A stretch of 8,247 nt of DNA from Planctomycetes bacterium RIFOXYC2_FULL_41_27. GTDB lineage: Bacteria > Planctomycetota > Brocadiia > Brocadiales > Brocadiaceae. The DNA is taken from NCBI GenBank assembly GCA_001828645.1, contig MHZD01000098.1:827-9073 (forward strand), read 5' to 3'. This document shows positions 1 to 5,756 of the stretch, one piece after another. How positions within the stretch are numbered: position 1 is the stretch's first letter; every line of letters starts with the position of its first letter. The position numbers and the translations under genes are program-made. The notes beneath the pieces are model-generated. The model made no database searches and had not been told where the DNA came from. It saw nothing but the letters and a program-made list of their open reading frames with translations.

Positions 1-470
1 GATTTCCCCATGAACTGATAGAGAAAACGCTTCTTGGCAATCTCGCCGCCGCGGCTCTCACGGTAAACCAGGACGGCCACATTACTAATTTTTCCATCCG
101 GATTCACGCCCACAATAAAGGTAAAAGGATGGAACTTCCCAATCTCTTCCGTAATAATCGCATATCCCTGAATATCGCCTTTTTTCTTTCCGATATACAC
201 CCTAAACCCATCCTCGTACAACCTTCTGCTGAGCAGTTTTTCAAGGCTGCTTTTCTCCTCAGGGGTCATAACAAATTCATCTGCCACAATCTCGTCGCAT
301 TCAGGGAATACAAGGGCAAGCGCTTGCTCTTCCGTCAGGTAGGCCTGGAGTTGAAAATTGTCTGCCGGCTCCGGCTCCGTTTGCGCCTTTAACGTATTCG
401 AAGTGAATGAAACTGAAAAAAGTGATAAAGAAAATAATATGAGTATTGAAAAGATTCGCCTTGTTGTCAT
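1..470 (-). CDS. FMN-binding domain protein, exported (3' end outside window)
   Basis: This gene is open to the window edge; 156 codons are visible from an ATG at 470-468, preceded by a good ribosome site (GAGGGG, 5 bases upstream). Residues 1-29 look like a signal peptide: TTRR, then a hydrophobic run, ending TLKA before Gln30. Residues about 45-60 (TEEQALALVFPECDEI) and 100-142, with GYAIITEEIGKFHPFTFIVG and then NPDGKISNVAVLVYRESRGGEI split at its centre, are typical of the FMN_bind family (NqrC/RnfG-like, PF04205). In that family FMN is attached to a Thr/Ser in an SGAT-type motif near the C-terminus by the transferase ApbE. That motif would lie beyond the edge, so flavinylation is inferred. 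A likely role is electron transfer outside the cytoplasm. A hairpin separates it from the lipoprotein gene upstream. Confidence 0.85.
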   Translation of the reverse strand, partial: MTTRRIFSILILFSLSLFSVSFTSNTLKAQTEPEPADNFQLQAYLTEEQALALVFPECDEIVADEFVMTPEEKSSLEKLLSRRLYEDGFRVYIGKKKGDIQGYAIITEEIGKFHPFTFIVGVNPDGKISNVAVLVYRESRGGEIAKKRFLYQFMGK

Positions 471-481
471 GTCGCCCCTCT

Positions 482-515
482 AAAAATAGCATTCCCAAGT
501 ATATGCTTGGGAATG
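482..515 (-). terminator. Hairpin with short T-run between lipoprotein and FMN-binding genes
   Basis: A perfect 10-bp stem, CATTCCCAAG/CTTGGGAATG (490-499 with 506-515), has a 6-base loop. On the minus strand it is followed after three bases by TTTTT. It lies just after the BamC-like gene and just before the ribosome site of the FMN-binding gene. It could end the upstream transcript or act as an attenuator for the downstream gene. The T-run is short, so strength is uncertain. Confidence 0.5.
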
Positions 516-555
516 AGATAAAATCTACAGCCGATAATGTATGTTTATCCAATGT

Positions 556-1041
556 TCATTGGCTGCCAAGGATGGTTTCCAATCTTTTCAAAAACTCCTG
601 TTCGATAGCGCCATCTGACACGACTCTGTTCCAACGATACGCCTGACTACCGCCTGGAGCCTTAGTTTCCACCTGTGCGTTTACAGAAACATAGGTCTTG
701 TTTTGTTCACTGATTACTCTAATCAGCAAACGATAGCGTTCCTGCCATTGTCCCTCCAATAGTATCCCAGTGGTTTTTGTTTTTGACCATCCAGTGACCC
801 AGCGAGTTCTTAAAATACCTTTTTCAGTGTCTTTAATTTCAATTGGTATCCCTTCAACCGCTTGAGTTACCGCATCCCAGACAGTCTTTACGTCTTTGTT
901 AAAATAACCTGAAACGGCTGTCATGTCTCTATGTCCCCGACCAGTTGTAGCACATCCTGTGAGAATAGCGGTACATAGAGTTATAATCAACAGCGTCATG
1001 ACAACGAAATATCCAGTATGTGACAATCTTTTCCTGTCCAT
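556..1041 (-). CDS. BamC/NlpB-like outer-membrane lipoprotein
   Basis: The product is 161 residues. A basic N-terminus (MDRKR) and hydrophobic segment (residues 11-26) lead to a lipobox, LTGC, so Cys30 is the likely lipidated residue after signal peptidase II cleavage. The mature part, about 130 residues, has a compact alpha/beta pattern: a helix at 50-63 (KDVKTVWDAVTQAVEG) and then strands IPIEIKDTEKGILRTRWV, ERYRLLIRVI and KTYVSVNAQVETK. The pattern VWDAV..., D...G.L.T.W and then R.R.RV resembles the BamC/Lipoprotein_18 fold (PF06804), part of the beta-barrel assembly machinery. It is a single-domain version, shorter than E. coli BamC with its two domains, so 'BamC-like' is the safe name. 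No Shine-Dalgarno is seen before the ATG, but a promoter sits almost on top of the start. Confidence 0.72.
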   Translation of the reverse strand: MDRKRLSHTGYFVVMTLLIITLCTAILTGCATTGRGHRDMTAVSGYFNKDVKTVWDAVTQAVEGIPIEIKDTEKGILRTRWVTGWSKTKTTGILLEGQWQERYRLLIRVISEQNKTYVSVNAQVETKAPGGSQAYRWNRVVSDGAIEQEFLKRLETILGSQ

Positions 1042-1050
1042 AACGTAAAA

Positions 1051-1079
1051 ATACTAGCAGAAATATTTATCTTTTACAA
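1051..1079 (-). promoter_or_regulatory. Candidate promoter for the BamC-like lipoprotein (near-leaderless)
   Basis: On the minus strand TTGTAA (1079-1074) is followed after 17 bases by TAGTAT (1056-1051). Each hexamer matches 4 of 6 sigma-70 consensus bases. Transcription would begin near 1044, only about three bases before the ATG at 1041. This fits the absence of a ribosome site. Prediction by eye only. Confidence 0.35.
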
Positions 1080-1103
1080 ACACTTTGTTCGCACTCTCGC
1101 GGC

Positions 1104-1123
1104 TAACCACAAAGACACAGAGG
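1104..1123. repeat. Dispersed-repeat fragment (ACCACAAAGACACAGAGG)
   Basis: This 20-base stretch belongs to the ACCACAAAGACACAGAGG / CCGCAGAGG type of low-complexity dispersed sequence, which recurs in related form at 4925-4952. It lies between the stop of the 38-residue zinc-knuckle gene and the lipoprotein promoter. It may mark where the zinc-knuckle gene lost its 3' half. No inverted partner is visible nearby. Confidence 0.4.
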
Positions 1124-1146
1124 AATTGCTATCAATTGTCTGAAAT

Positions 1147-1263
1147 TCATATTGAGTGGTATCCGTCTGTAGACTGTTTAACTATTTGAAAGTTACTCGT
1201 GAATACTTTAAATTTTTCGGTATTACCGCATTCTGGACATACAAAGAATGTGTTCATTATCAT
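1147..1263 (-). CDS. Very small CPxCG zinc-knuckle protein, possibly truncated
   Basis: The product is 38 residues. It starts at ATG 1263-1261 behind a strong ribosome site (AAGGAG, 7-base spacing) and ends at a TGA at 1149-1147. The N-terminus MIMNTFFVCPECGNTEKF carries one CPxCG knuckle (Cys9 and Cys12). Zinc ribbons normally need a second Cys pair some 20-40 residues later. None is present before the stop, so the protein either binds metal as a dimer or partner complex, or is the front half of a longer ribbon protein. An internal ATG at codon 3 is an alternative start. The gene lies 43 bases downstream of DUF2325 on the same strand, so the two are probably co-transcribed. The ribosome site and operon position argue that it is real; function is unknown. 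Confidence 0.6.
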   Translation of the reverse strand: MIMNTFFVCPECGNTEKFKVFTSNFQIVKQSTDGYHSI

Positions 1264-1306
1264 ATACAATCTCCTTGTGAAGTATTACGTATTGTCAAAA
1301 GTTTAA

Positions 1307-1624
1307 TTAATTTAAGAAAAGTTGTAATCCTACTTTTTTAAACTGTTGCTGACCTTCCTTCATCTTTTGGTAAATAGACGACCATGACCTTTTCGCATAG
1401 ATGATAGGAACTCCCCTATTTTCTGCAAAATTCTTTATTTTATGTGCCAGATTATGGTTCACAAAGTCGTACAGCATGATAATAAAATCCATGGTTTCAG
1501 GTATTCCATCACGGATTTTTTGGCCACTCCTGCCCGTTAAGTGCCGAACTTCGTTCACGCCGAGTTTATCAAGCTCCTTTGGGATACTCCCTAAATGGTC
1601 GCCACCTACAATAAGTACAGACAT
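1307..1624 (-). CDS. DUF2325 domain-containing protein
   Basis: The product is 105 residues, essentially a single DUF2325 domain (PF10087). The opening MSVLIVGGDHLGSIPKEL is the family hallmark: a beta strand, then GGD, then a helix. The motifs VRHLTGRSG (26-34), DFIIMLYDFVNHNLAHKIKN (46-65) and GVPIIYAKRSWSSI (71-84) follow in the expected order for a small Rossmann-like alpha/beta fold. The biochemical role of the family is not established as far as I know. The start is fixed by AAGGAGG at 1640-1634, nine bases before the ATG. The promoter carries a 7-1-7 palindrome directly after the -10, and the 38-residue zinc-knuckle gene follows in the same direction. The context suggests a metal- or redox-responsive two-gene operon, which is inference. 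Confidence 0.85.
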   Translation of the reverse strand: MSVLIVGGDHLGSIPKELDKLGVNEVRHLTGRSGQKIRDGIPETMDFIIMLYDFVNHNLAHKIKNFAENRGVPIIYAKRSWSSIYQKMKEGQQQFKKVGLQLFLN

Positions 1625-1660
1625 TTTTCCAATCCTCCTTTACTTTAAATTTAATTAGAA

Positions 1661-1705
1661 TAAGACTCAGTCTCATCATCGTATTAAAAAAATATAAAAT
1701 GTCAA
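1661..1705 (-). promoter_or_regulatory. Promoter and Fur-like operator upstream of DUF2325
   Basis: On the minus strand TTGACA (1705-1700) is separated by 16 bases from TACGAT (1683-1678). After two bases comes the box TGAGACT-G-AGTCTTA (1675-1661), a 7-1-7 palindrome with one mismatch between arms. The box would cover the transcription start, a classic repressor position. The same layout recurs at 5158-5202, and a related box precedes the porin. It resembles the Fur 7-1-7 consensus at 5 of 7 half-site positions; the identity of the regulator is inferred. Confidence 0.6.
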
Positions 1706-1742
1706 CACAATTTAATTCTTTGGTAATAGTTCAGCTACCTTA

Positions 1743-1862
1743 GACAGGATGAACAGGATTAAAAACAGGTAGAGACGCCCCGGCGGGGCGTCTGTATAAA
1801 AGCAATCCTGTATATCCTGTCAGAAATTAATTTATATCATGTCTATCCTGTTATCTTGTCAA
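1743..1862. repeat. ACAGGAT-type inverted-repeat element with central GC hairpin
   Basis: The left arm GACAGGATGAACAGGATT (1743-1760) is matched in inverted orientation by 1804-1821 with two mismatches in 18. Between them lies a perfect 9-bp hairpin, AGACGCCCC/GGGGCGTCT (1773-1793, loop GGC). A further degenerate TATCCTGT copy follows at 1844-1862. Each arm is itself a tandem of ACAGGAT units. The element lies about 100 bases downstream of the FAD oxidoreductase stop. It could stall transcription there, but the nearest minus-strand T-run (TTTTT) begins seven bases after the hairpin, which is poor for an intrinsic terminator. Probably a small dispersed non-coding repeat. Confidence 0.65.
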
Positions 1863-1894
1863 ATTTTTTCCCTCCGGTTAACTATTACGTCTTT

Positions 1895-3322
1895 TTAAGC
1901 AGTTACAGACGTTGCCTCTATTAATTCTTTTTCAGAACGCATCAATCGTACATCTTCCTTCTTCCATAAATTATCCAACATAAGATTTTGCGCGGCAGCA
2001 ATCCCCATTTCCATGGCTGTATCCATAAAAAAGTACCTGAAGGTCCCCTGTCTGCCGCAGGTAATCAAGTTCTCGTAGCAATCCAGAAAATCAAAGAGCT
2101 TCTGGCGGTGCATTGAATAATCAAGGCTATAAACGGGATACCCATGGATCACGCTCGTTGTAAAATAATCTATAATCTTATCCTGAATATCAATCCCCAG
2201 CTCTTTTAAATCAGCAAGGCAACGTTTCAACAAGCTTTCTTTGGGACAATTCCAGGTATCATCGTTCTCGTTGCATGGTATTTCCAGCATAACAGAGGTC
2301 TTCCCTTCAGGTGCGCTAAAAGGACTTCGGCGTTTTGGTTCCTGAATGCGAGTCACGATATATTTCCCTTCGGAAACATACATCCATGTGTTATCGCTAA
2401 TATCGGGTTGATCTACCATGATATTTAAAAATCTCACGGAACGAAATTTTAGCGCGGATGCATTACTCATAATGTCCTTCGTAAGGTATCCTGGGAATGC
2501 CTTTATAAGGTCCGGCAGCGGGATTGTGGAAATAACCGCATCGCAGTCAATTGTCTTTTTAATACCCTGTTGAATGTAACTTATACCTTCGACGGTATCA
2601 TTGTTTAAATTTATACCCGAGACCGTTGCGTTCAAGATAATTTTTCCACCCATTCCGGTAATTTCATCGCTCATAATATCGAACATCTGCCCTATACCCT
2701 TTTTGGGATAAAAATAACCTTTGGCATAAGTCCGCGTCGTGCCCTTCTTCAATTTCAAGAGCCGGAAAAGAACGTCTTTAAGGTTCAGCAATGAAATTCT
2801 CTGAGAAGCCCAATCTGATGAGATGAATTTAGGAGATATGCCCCACAATTTCTCCGTATATGGACCAAAGAATAAATTATAAAGGGTCCTCCCAAAGCGA
2901 TTGACAATCCAATCCTCAAAAGAAATATCTTTTTTTCGGAAGACAATTTTGGTAAAAACGGCTATCAAGTACGATGTAAAGGCCTTCACGTTTGTCCAAA
3001 GATCCATCTTTAGAAAGATATCCCTGGCAGATAGCGGGTAATCAAAGGTCTTGCCCTTCAAGAGGATGACGCTCTTTCTGTCAGAGGTCAAGAGATCCTC
3101 GCCCATTATCCTGCAAACATTCTCAACAAGTTCTTTGTTTTTGGATATGAAACGGTGACCCCCAAGGTCAAACCGATAACCCTTGTATTCATTGGTAATA
3201 CATAACCCACCCACTTTAGATTCTTTTTCGATCACGGTAACATCATATCCATACTTAGATAGTTCCCATGCCGCTGATAGACCGCAAGGCCCACCGCCAA
3301 GCACAAGTATTTTTTTCTTCAC
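1895..3322 (-). CDS. FAD-dependent oxidoreductase, UDP-galactopyranose mutase / HemY-like (amine oxidase superfamily)
   Basis: The product is 475 residues from the chosen start. The N-terminal Rossmann motif ILVLGGGPCGLSAAWELS (residues 5-22) with Glu32 at the strand end binds the ADP part of FAD, and VGGL (37-40) completes the NAD_binding_8 signature. GGHRF (54-58), FFGPYTEKLWG (151-161) and GRQGTFRYFFMD (423-434) near the C-terminus are typical of the COG1232 group, which covers protoporphyrinogen oxidase, UDP-galactopyranose mutase-like and desaturase-like enzymes. The substrate cannot be told from sequence alone. There is no signal peptide, so it is cytoplasmic or membrane-associated. A GTG at 3331 overlaps the ribosome site AAGGAG; the next in-frame GTG at 3322 has the ideal eight-base spacing and is preferred. 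The porin stop is only 12 bases upstream, so the pair is an operon and probably translationally coupled. Confidence 0.88.
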   Translation of the reverse strand: MKKKILVLGGGPCGLSAAWELSKYGYDVTVIEKESKVGGLCITNEYKGYRFDLGGHRFISKNKELVENVCRIMGEDLLTSDRKSVILLKGKTFDYPLSARDIFLKMDLWTNVKAFTSYLIAVFTKIVFRKKDISFEDWIVNRFGRTLYNLFFGPYTEKLWGISPKFISSDWASQRISLLNLKDVLFRLLKLKKGTTRTYAKGYFYPKKGIGQMFDIMSDEITGMGGKIILNATVSGINLNNDTVEGISYIQQGIKKTIDCDAVISTIPLPDLIKAFPGYLTKDIMSNASALKFRSVRFLNIMVDQPDISDNTWMYVSEGKYIVTRIQEPKRRSPFSAPEGKTSVMLEIPCNENDDTWNCPKESLLKRCLADLKELGIDIQDKIIDYFTTSVIHGYPVYSLDYSMHRQKLFDFLDCYENLITCGRQGTFRYFFMDTAMEMGIAAAQNLMLDNLWKKEDVRLMRSEKELIEATSVTA

Positions 3323-3330
3323 TTCCAGCA

Positions 3331-3336
3331 CTCCTT
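3331..3336 (-). promoter_or_regulatory. Ribosome site that decides the FAD oxidoreductase start
   Basis: AAGGAG sits one base past the porin stop codon (TAA, 3337-3335, which it overlaps). It is eight bases from the GTG at 3322 but overlaps the GTG at 3331. The spacing favours the downstream GTG. Confidence 0.6.
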
Positions 3337-4792
3337 AAAAATATGTTGCGACAGAAAATATGAAGGCGTTATTGGATATATCAGTCATGTCCTTTTCTTC
3401 CATGTTAATTTGATAATCTAATTTAAACACGGTGTCCTCTGTATAACGATAATTTAACCCGGGAGTAATACGGTTCCTCAACCAGTTAACACGTTCGCCG
3501 CTTTTTATTTCCGAAGTCTGTACCTGATCCCATCTCAGGACACCGGTAAATGTCGAATTCTCCGTAAAAATACGAGGAGACCCACTTTTTAAACGAGGTG
3601 GCATAAAATGATAACGACCTTCTACGTAATAACCCCACATTGAATCAGCAATACCTTTACTCGTGGCAAAATCATCCGTTTCGATAAAGGCATAAGCACC
3701 TTCACCAACCAATTCAAAAGCCCCTCTTTGGTATGCGAAATCCAATGCAGGAATGGTTATTTGATTCTCGTTATTATCATCATATCGTTGTGTATAAGCA
3801 GAACCACCAAACTCTAAGCCTATAAATGGACTAAATGCGACACGTCCTACAACACCAGGGCTTTGATTCTCATTATCGAACTCAAATCCTCCCCTGGAAC
3901 TTCTTAACCCCCTGCTTGCGTTAAAAAACGATTTACCACTCTCATCCAAACCATGAAATACACCATTGGTAACGTAAATCTCATAATCCAATTTGCTTAA
4001 TTCCGATGGGTAAAGGCTGCCAAAGAAGCCCATGCCTGTATCGGTAAGGGTAGTTGGAATAATGAATTGATTGACCAATGGGCGGTCAGTAAGATCTTGT
4101 AGTGGGGAATCATGAACTAAATTAAATTTTCCTAGTGGGCTAAGAATAAAACCGCCTCTCCAATTGATCCAATCTGTTATTAAAAAATCTATGGTCGCAA
4201 ATTCCAAAATTGTCTCTCCATCCCTGCCACCTCCTACCCCTCCATGCTCAAATTCTATTTCTGCTGCAAGTTTTACACGATCCGAGATATCTGAATATAT
4301 GAAGGGTATGAATCTTGTCTGGTCAAAACCATGGCTACCATCACCATTTTCATCCTGCCTGAATTGGAAGTCCATATAACCGCCGAGATAGGTATTTCTA
4401 CCGAATCTCCTTAAAAATGGTTTTGTATAGGGTGTTGCAAATGCGGGACCTAGTTTCTTTTCTTCAAATTCCGTCCTCTTCTTAGCAAAATAAGACTCTT
4501 CGCCTGGCACTAAAGCGGCTGCCTTCAATTCTTTTTTCTTTACTTCTTCTTTTATTGACGCAATTTCCTTTTCCTTCTGAGCGTCTTTTCCTTTTAATGA
4601 CGCTATTTCTTTTTCTTTCAGTTCGTCTTTTACAATTTGCTGCTTGAGCAGATCCTTTATTTCTTTCAATTCCTTTTCGAGCATTTCAACCTTGCTTTTT
4701 AAAGGCTCCGTTTCCGACGATTGTGCGAATACATCGTTAATACAAAAAGTTATCGCTAACGATACTACGATAAAAAGACTCAAATAACGCAT
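3335..4792 (-). CDS. Outer-membrane porin with N-terminal coiled coil
   Basis: The product is 485 residues. A signal peptide covers residues 1-23 (MRYLSLF, hydrophobic core, VFA before Gln24). A charged coiled coil covers about 29-90, with the unit KEKEIAS(L/I)K repeated 14 residues apart (59-67 and 73-81); it probably trimerises or contacts the cell wall. From about 130 on, alternating amphipathic strands with aromatic girdles (YLGGYMDFQFRQ, FIPFIYSDIS, VKLAAEIEFEHG) form a predicted beta barrel. It ends NAFIFSVATYF, with the C-terminal Phe recognised by the barrel assembly machinery. The overall plan fits the phosphate-selective porin O/P-like or OprB-like group, but the solute is not predictable. 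The ATG follows a strong GAGGAGG at seven bases. A Fur-like palindrome in the leader suggests metal or redox control. It is the first gene of an operon with the FAD oxidoreductase. Confidence 0.88.
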   Translation of the reverse strand: MRYLSLFIVVSLAITFCINDVFAQSSETEPLKSKVEMLEKELKEIKDLLKQQIVKDELKEKEIASLKGKDAQKEKEIASIKEEVKKKELKAAALVPGEESYFAKKRTEFEEKKLGPAFATPYTKPFLRRFGRNTYLGGYMDFQFRQDENGDGSHGFDQTRFIPFIYSDISDRVKLAAEIEFEHGGVGGGRDGETILEFATIDFLITDWINWRGGFILSPLGKFNLVHDSPLQDLTDRPLVNQFIIPTTLTDTGMGFFGSLYPSELSKLDYEIYVTNGVFHGLDESGKSFFNASRGLRSSRGGFEFDNENQSPGVVGRVAFSPFIGLEFGGSAYTQRYDDNNENQITIPALDFAYQRGAFELVGEGAYAFIETDDFATSKGIADSMWGYYVEGRYHFMPPRLKSGSPRIFTENSTFTGVLRWDQVQTSEIKSGERVNWLRNRITPGLNYRYTEDTVFKLDYQINMEEKDMTDISNNAFIFSVATYF

Positions 4793-4818
4793 AATTAGAC
4801 CTCCTCAATAAGATTGAC

Positions 4819-4852
4819 TAAGACTCACTCTCAATACATTTAGAAAATTATA
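4819..4852 (-). promoter_or_regulatory. Porin promoter -10 and Fur-like operator
   Basis: On the minus strand a perfect TATAAT (4852-4847) is followed after 13 bases by TGAGAGT-G-AGTCTTA (4833-4819), a 7-1-7 palindrome with two mismatches between arms. The operator lies 27 bases before the ATG. No good -35 hexamer is found at 16-18 bases from the -10 (TTATGC at best). The box sits just downstream of the predicted start of transcription, unlike the tighter spacing at the other two sites. Confidence 0.5.
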
Positions 4853-4864
4853 TAAATTACTCAT

Positions 4865-4876
4865 TAACGCATAATT
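4865..4876 (-). repeat. Second copy of the porin start-codon region
   Basis: The 12-mer AATTATGCGTTA occurs at the porin start (4796-4785) and again exactly 80 bases upstream (4876-4865). In the upstream copy the ATG opens a two-codon frame, ATG-CGT-TAA. A G8 run lies six bases before that ATG, where a ribosome site would be. It may be a local duplication or chance. Confidence 0.4.
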
Positions 4877-4924
4877 TACCCCCCCCAGTAGAATAAGTAA
4901 GATACAAATTTAATTAATAGCTTA

Positions 4925-5052
4925 CCGCAAAGGGCGCAGAGAACGCAGAGAAATGCGGATTCCTCCCCCTGTCCCCCTCACGGTGGGGGATAAAGGGAGA
5001 GGGGAAAAACCCGTATAATTTCTCTGTCTATTCTCTCTAAAAATCTCTGCGG
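4925..5052. repeat. CAGAG-type palindromic dispersed element (MITE-like)
   Basis: The ends form an imperfect inverted repeat: CCGCAAAGGGCGCAGAG from 4925, and CCGCAGAGA read on the minus strand from 5052. Both arms continue in AGAGA-rich sequence. The centre holds a C/G-rich hairpin, with TCCCCC (4972-4977) pairing GGGGGA (4985-4990) and flanking TCCCCCTG and GGGAGAGGGG tracts. No coding signature is convincing. A shorter relative is at 1104-1123. This looks like a small non-autonomous, hairpin-forming dispersed element inserted between the orphan operator and the porin promoter. Confidence 0.65.
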
Positions 5053-5157
5053 CAAGAGGAACTGGTACAATTCCAACTAATTTTTTTAATAATACCACGC
5101 ACTTGCTTCCGGGTCTCTGATTTTGGATTCTTTTATCATGGGCTTTCCAGGAAATAA

Positions 5158-5202
5158 TGAGACTCAGTTTCAATATGATAAATAAATTTAATAAATTGTC
5201 AA
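5158..5202 (-). promoter_or_regulatory. Orphan promoter with Fur-like operator
   Basis: On the minus strand TTGACA (5202-5197), 16 bases, TATCAT (5180-5175), two bases, then TGAAACT-G-AGTCTCA (5172-5158). Both the spacing and the box match the DUF2325 promoter. Downstream there is only a 17-codon frame (ATG at 5139, stop at 5086), a run of seven A and then the palindromic repeat element. The gene it once served therefore seems to be missing or reduced to a remnant. Confidence 0.55.
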
Positions 5203-5263
5203 GCATATTTTAAAAATAAATATTGCGAATAATTTAAAAGGAAGGTTTTAAAAGAGGATAAAT

Positions 5264-5301
5264 AAAAAAGGGTTGTGTAGCATTTGCAACACAACCCTTT
5301 T
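5264..5301 (-). terminator. Strong intrinsic terminator of the 90-residue zinc-ribbon gene
   Basis: A perfect 13-bp stem, AAAAGGGTTGTGT/ACACAACCCTTTT (5266-5278 with 5289-5301), encloses a 10-base loop that can pair a little further. On the minus strand it ends in six T. It lies 30 bases after the stop of the zinc-ribbon gene. The A/T flanks would also let it act weakly in the other direction. Confidence 0.85.
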
Positions 5302-5331
5302 GATTAGTCAATTTTATAGATTTGCCGCTAT

Positions 5332-5604
5332 CTATTCAACAATAGGCATAAATTCTCCCGTAACGCCACCATCGTTTGTATATACCGTTGGCATGTAAAA
5401 AGTATTTTCTGCGGCCTGATCTATCTTTTGATTGCATTTTGGACACCTCCTGTTGTGTGGACCCCGGCTTATAAACCTTCTCCCACACATAAGGCAGCTC
5501 CTTTCTGCTTTATCAGCATAAACATTCTTTAAGGAAAGATTTTTTTCATTATATTTTTTAAGAATTTTATGCCTTGGTTTTTCTTTCTGCTGGACACTCA
5601 CCAC
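5332..5604 (-). CDS. Small zinc-ribbon protein
   Basis: The product is 90 residues, with a GTG start at 5604 behind AGGAG at six-base spacing; the next codon is also GTG and could be used instead. The lysine-rich N-terminus (residues 7-26) is followed by a four-Cys zinc ribbon, C37-x2-C40-x13-C54-x2-C57, in the context SCLMCGRRFISRGPHNRRC. The C-terminal third (61-90) is neutral to acidic, with no further metal ligands. Small proteins of this CxxCGR-F-S-GPHNRxCP type are often annotated only as hypothetical; a nucleic-acid or protein-binding role is plausible but unproven. It is a single-gene unit with its own strong terminator, divergent from tRNA-Pro. The AT-rich upstream region has several possible -10 sequences and none stands out. 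Confidence 0.8.
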   Translation of the reverse strand: MVSVQQKEKPRHKILKKYNEKNLSLKNVYADKAERSCLMCGRRFISRGPHNRRCPKCNQKIDQAAENTFYMPTVYTNDGGVTGEFMPIVE

Positions 5605-5756
5605 AATGGACTCCTAAAAAAGTTAAAAATATAACATTACAATTTCGACTTAAAAAACAGAATAATATACAATATTGTTCCAAATGTTTAAATTATTTTT
5701 TAAAATATATACTAACTTTAAACACTATAACTACTTAAATAGAATATTATTTTTAC

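Larger units (their letters stand above)
4793..5331. other. Gene-poor 539-base intergenic region
   Basis: No convincing protein gene lies here. From left to right it holds the porin ribosome site, a Fur-like box (4819-4833), a TATAAT (4852-4847), a second copy of the porin start-codon region (4865-4876), a run of eight C (4879-4886), a palindromic repeat element (4925-5052), an orphan promoter/operator (5158-5202) and the terminator of the next gene (5264-5301). Confidence 0.7.

Noticed and set aside
129..392. 87-codon plus-strand frame
   Set aside because: It lies opposite the FMN-binding gene, whose frame has family motifs, a signal peptide and a ribosome site; this one ends in low-complexity RLRLRLRL.
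1156..1341. 61-codon plus-strand frame
   Set aside because: It overlaps the zinc-knuckle gene and the DUF2325 end on the opposite strand and has no ribosome site.
4925..5052. CRISPR-like array from repeated CGCAGAG units
   Set aside because: The units are short, unequal and arranged as a palindrome, with no constant spacer length and no cas genes in the window.
5086..5139. 17-codon frame after the orphan operator as a leader peptide gene
   Set aside because: The ribosome site is weak and badly spaced, there is no run of regulatory codons, and nothing intact lies downstream; kept only as a possible gene remnant.
4922..5206. 94-codon minus-strand open frame ending in the palindromic repeat
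   Set aside because: Its ATG is inside the -35 region of the orphan promoter, it has no ribosome site, and its C-terminal half (FSPLPLSPTVRGTGGG...) is just translated repeat DNA.
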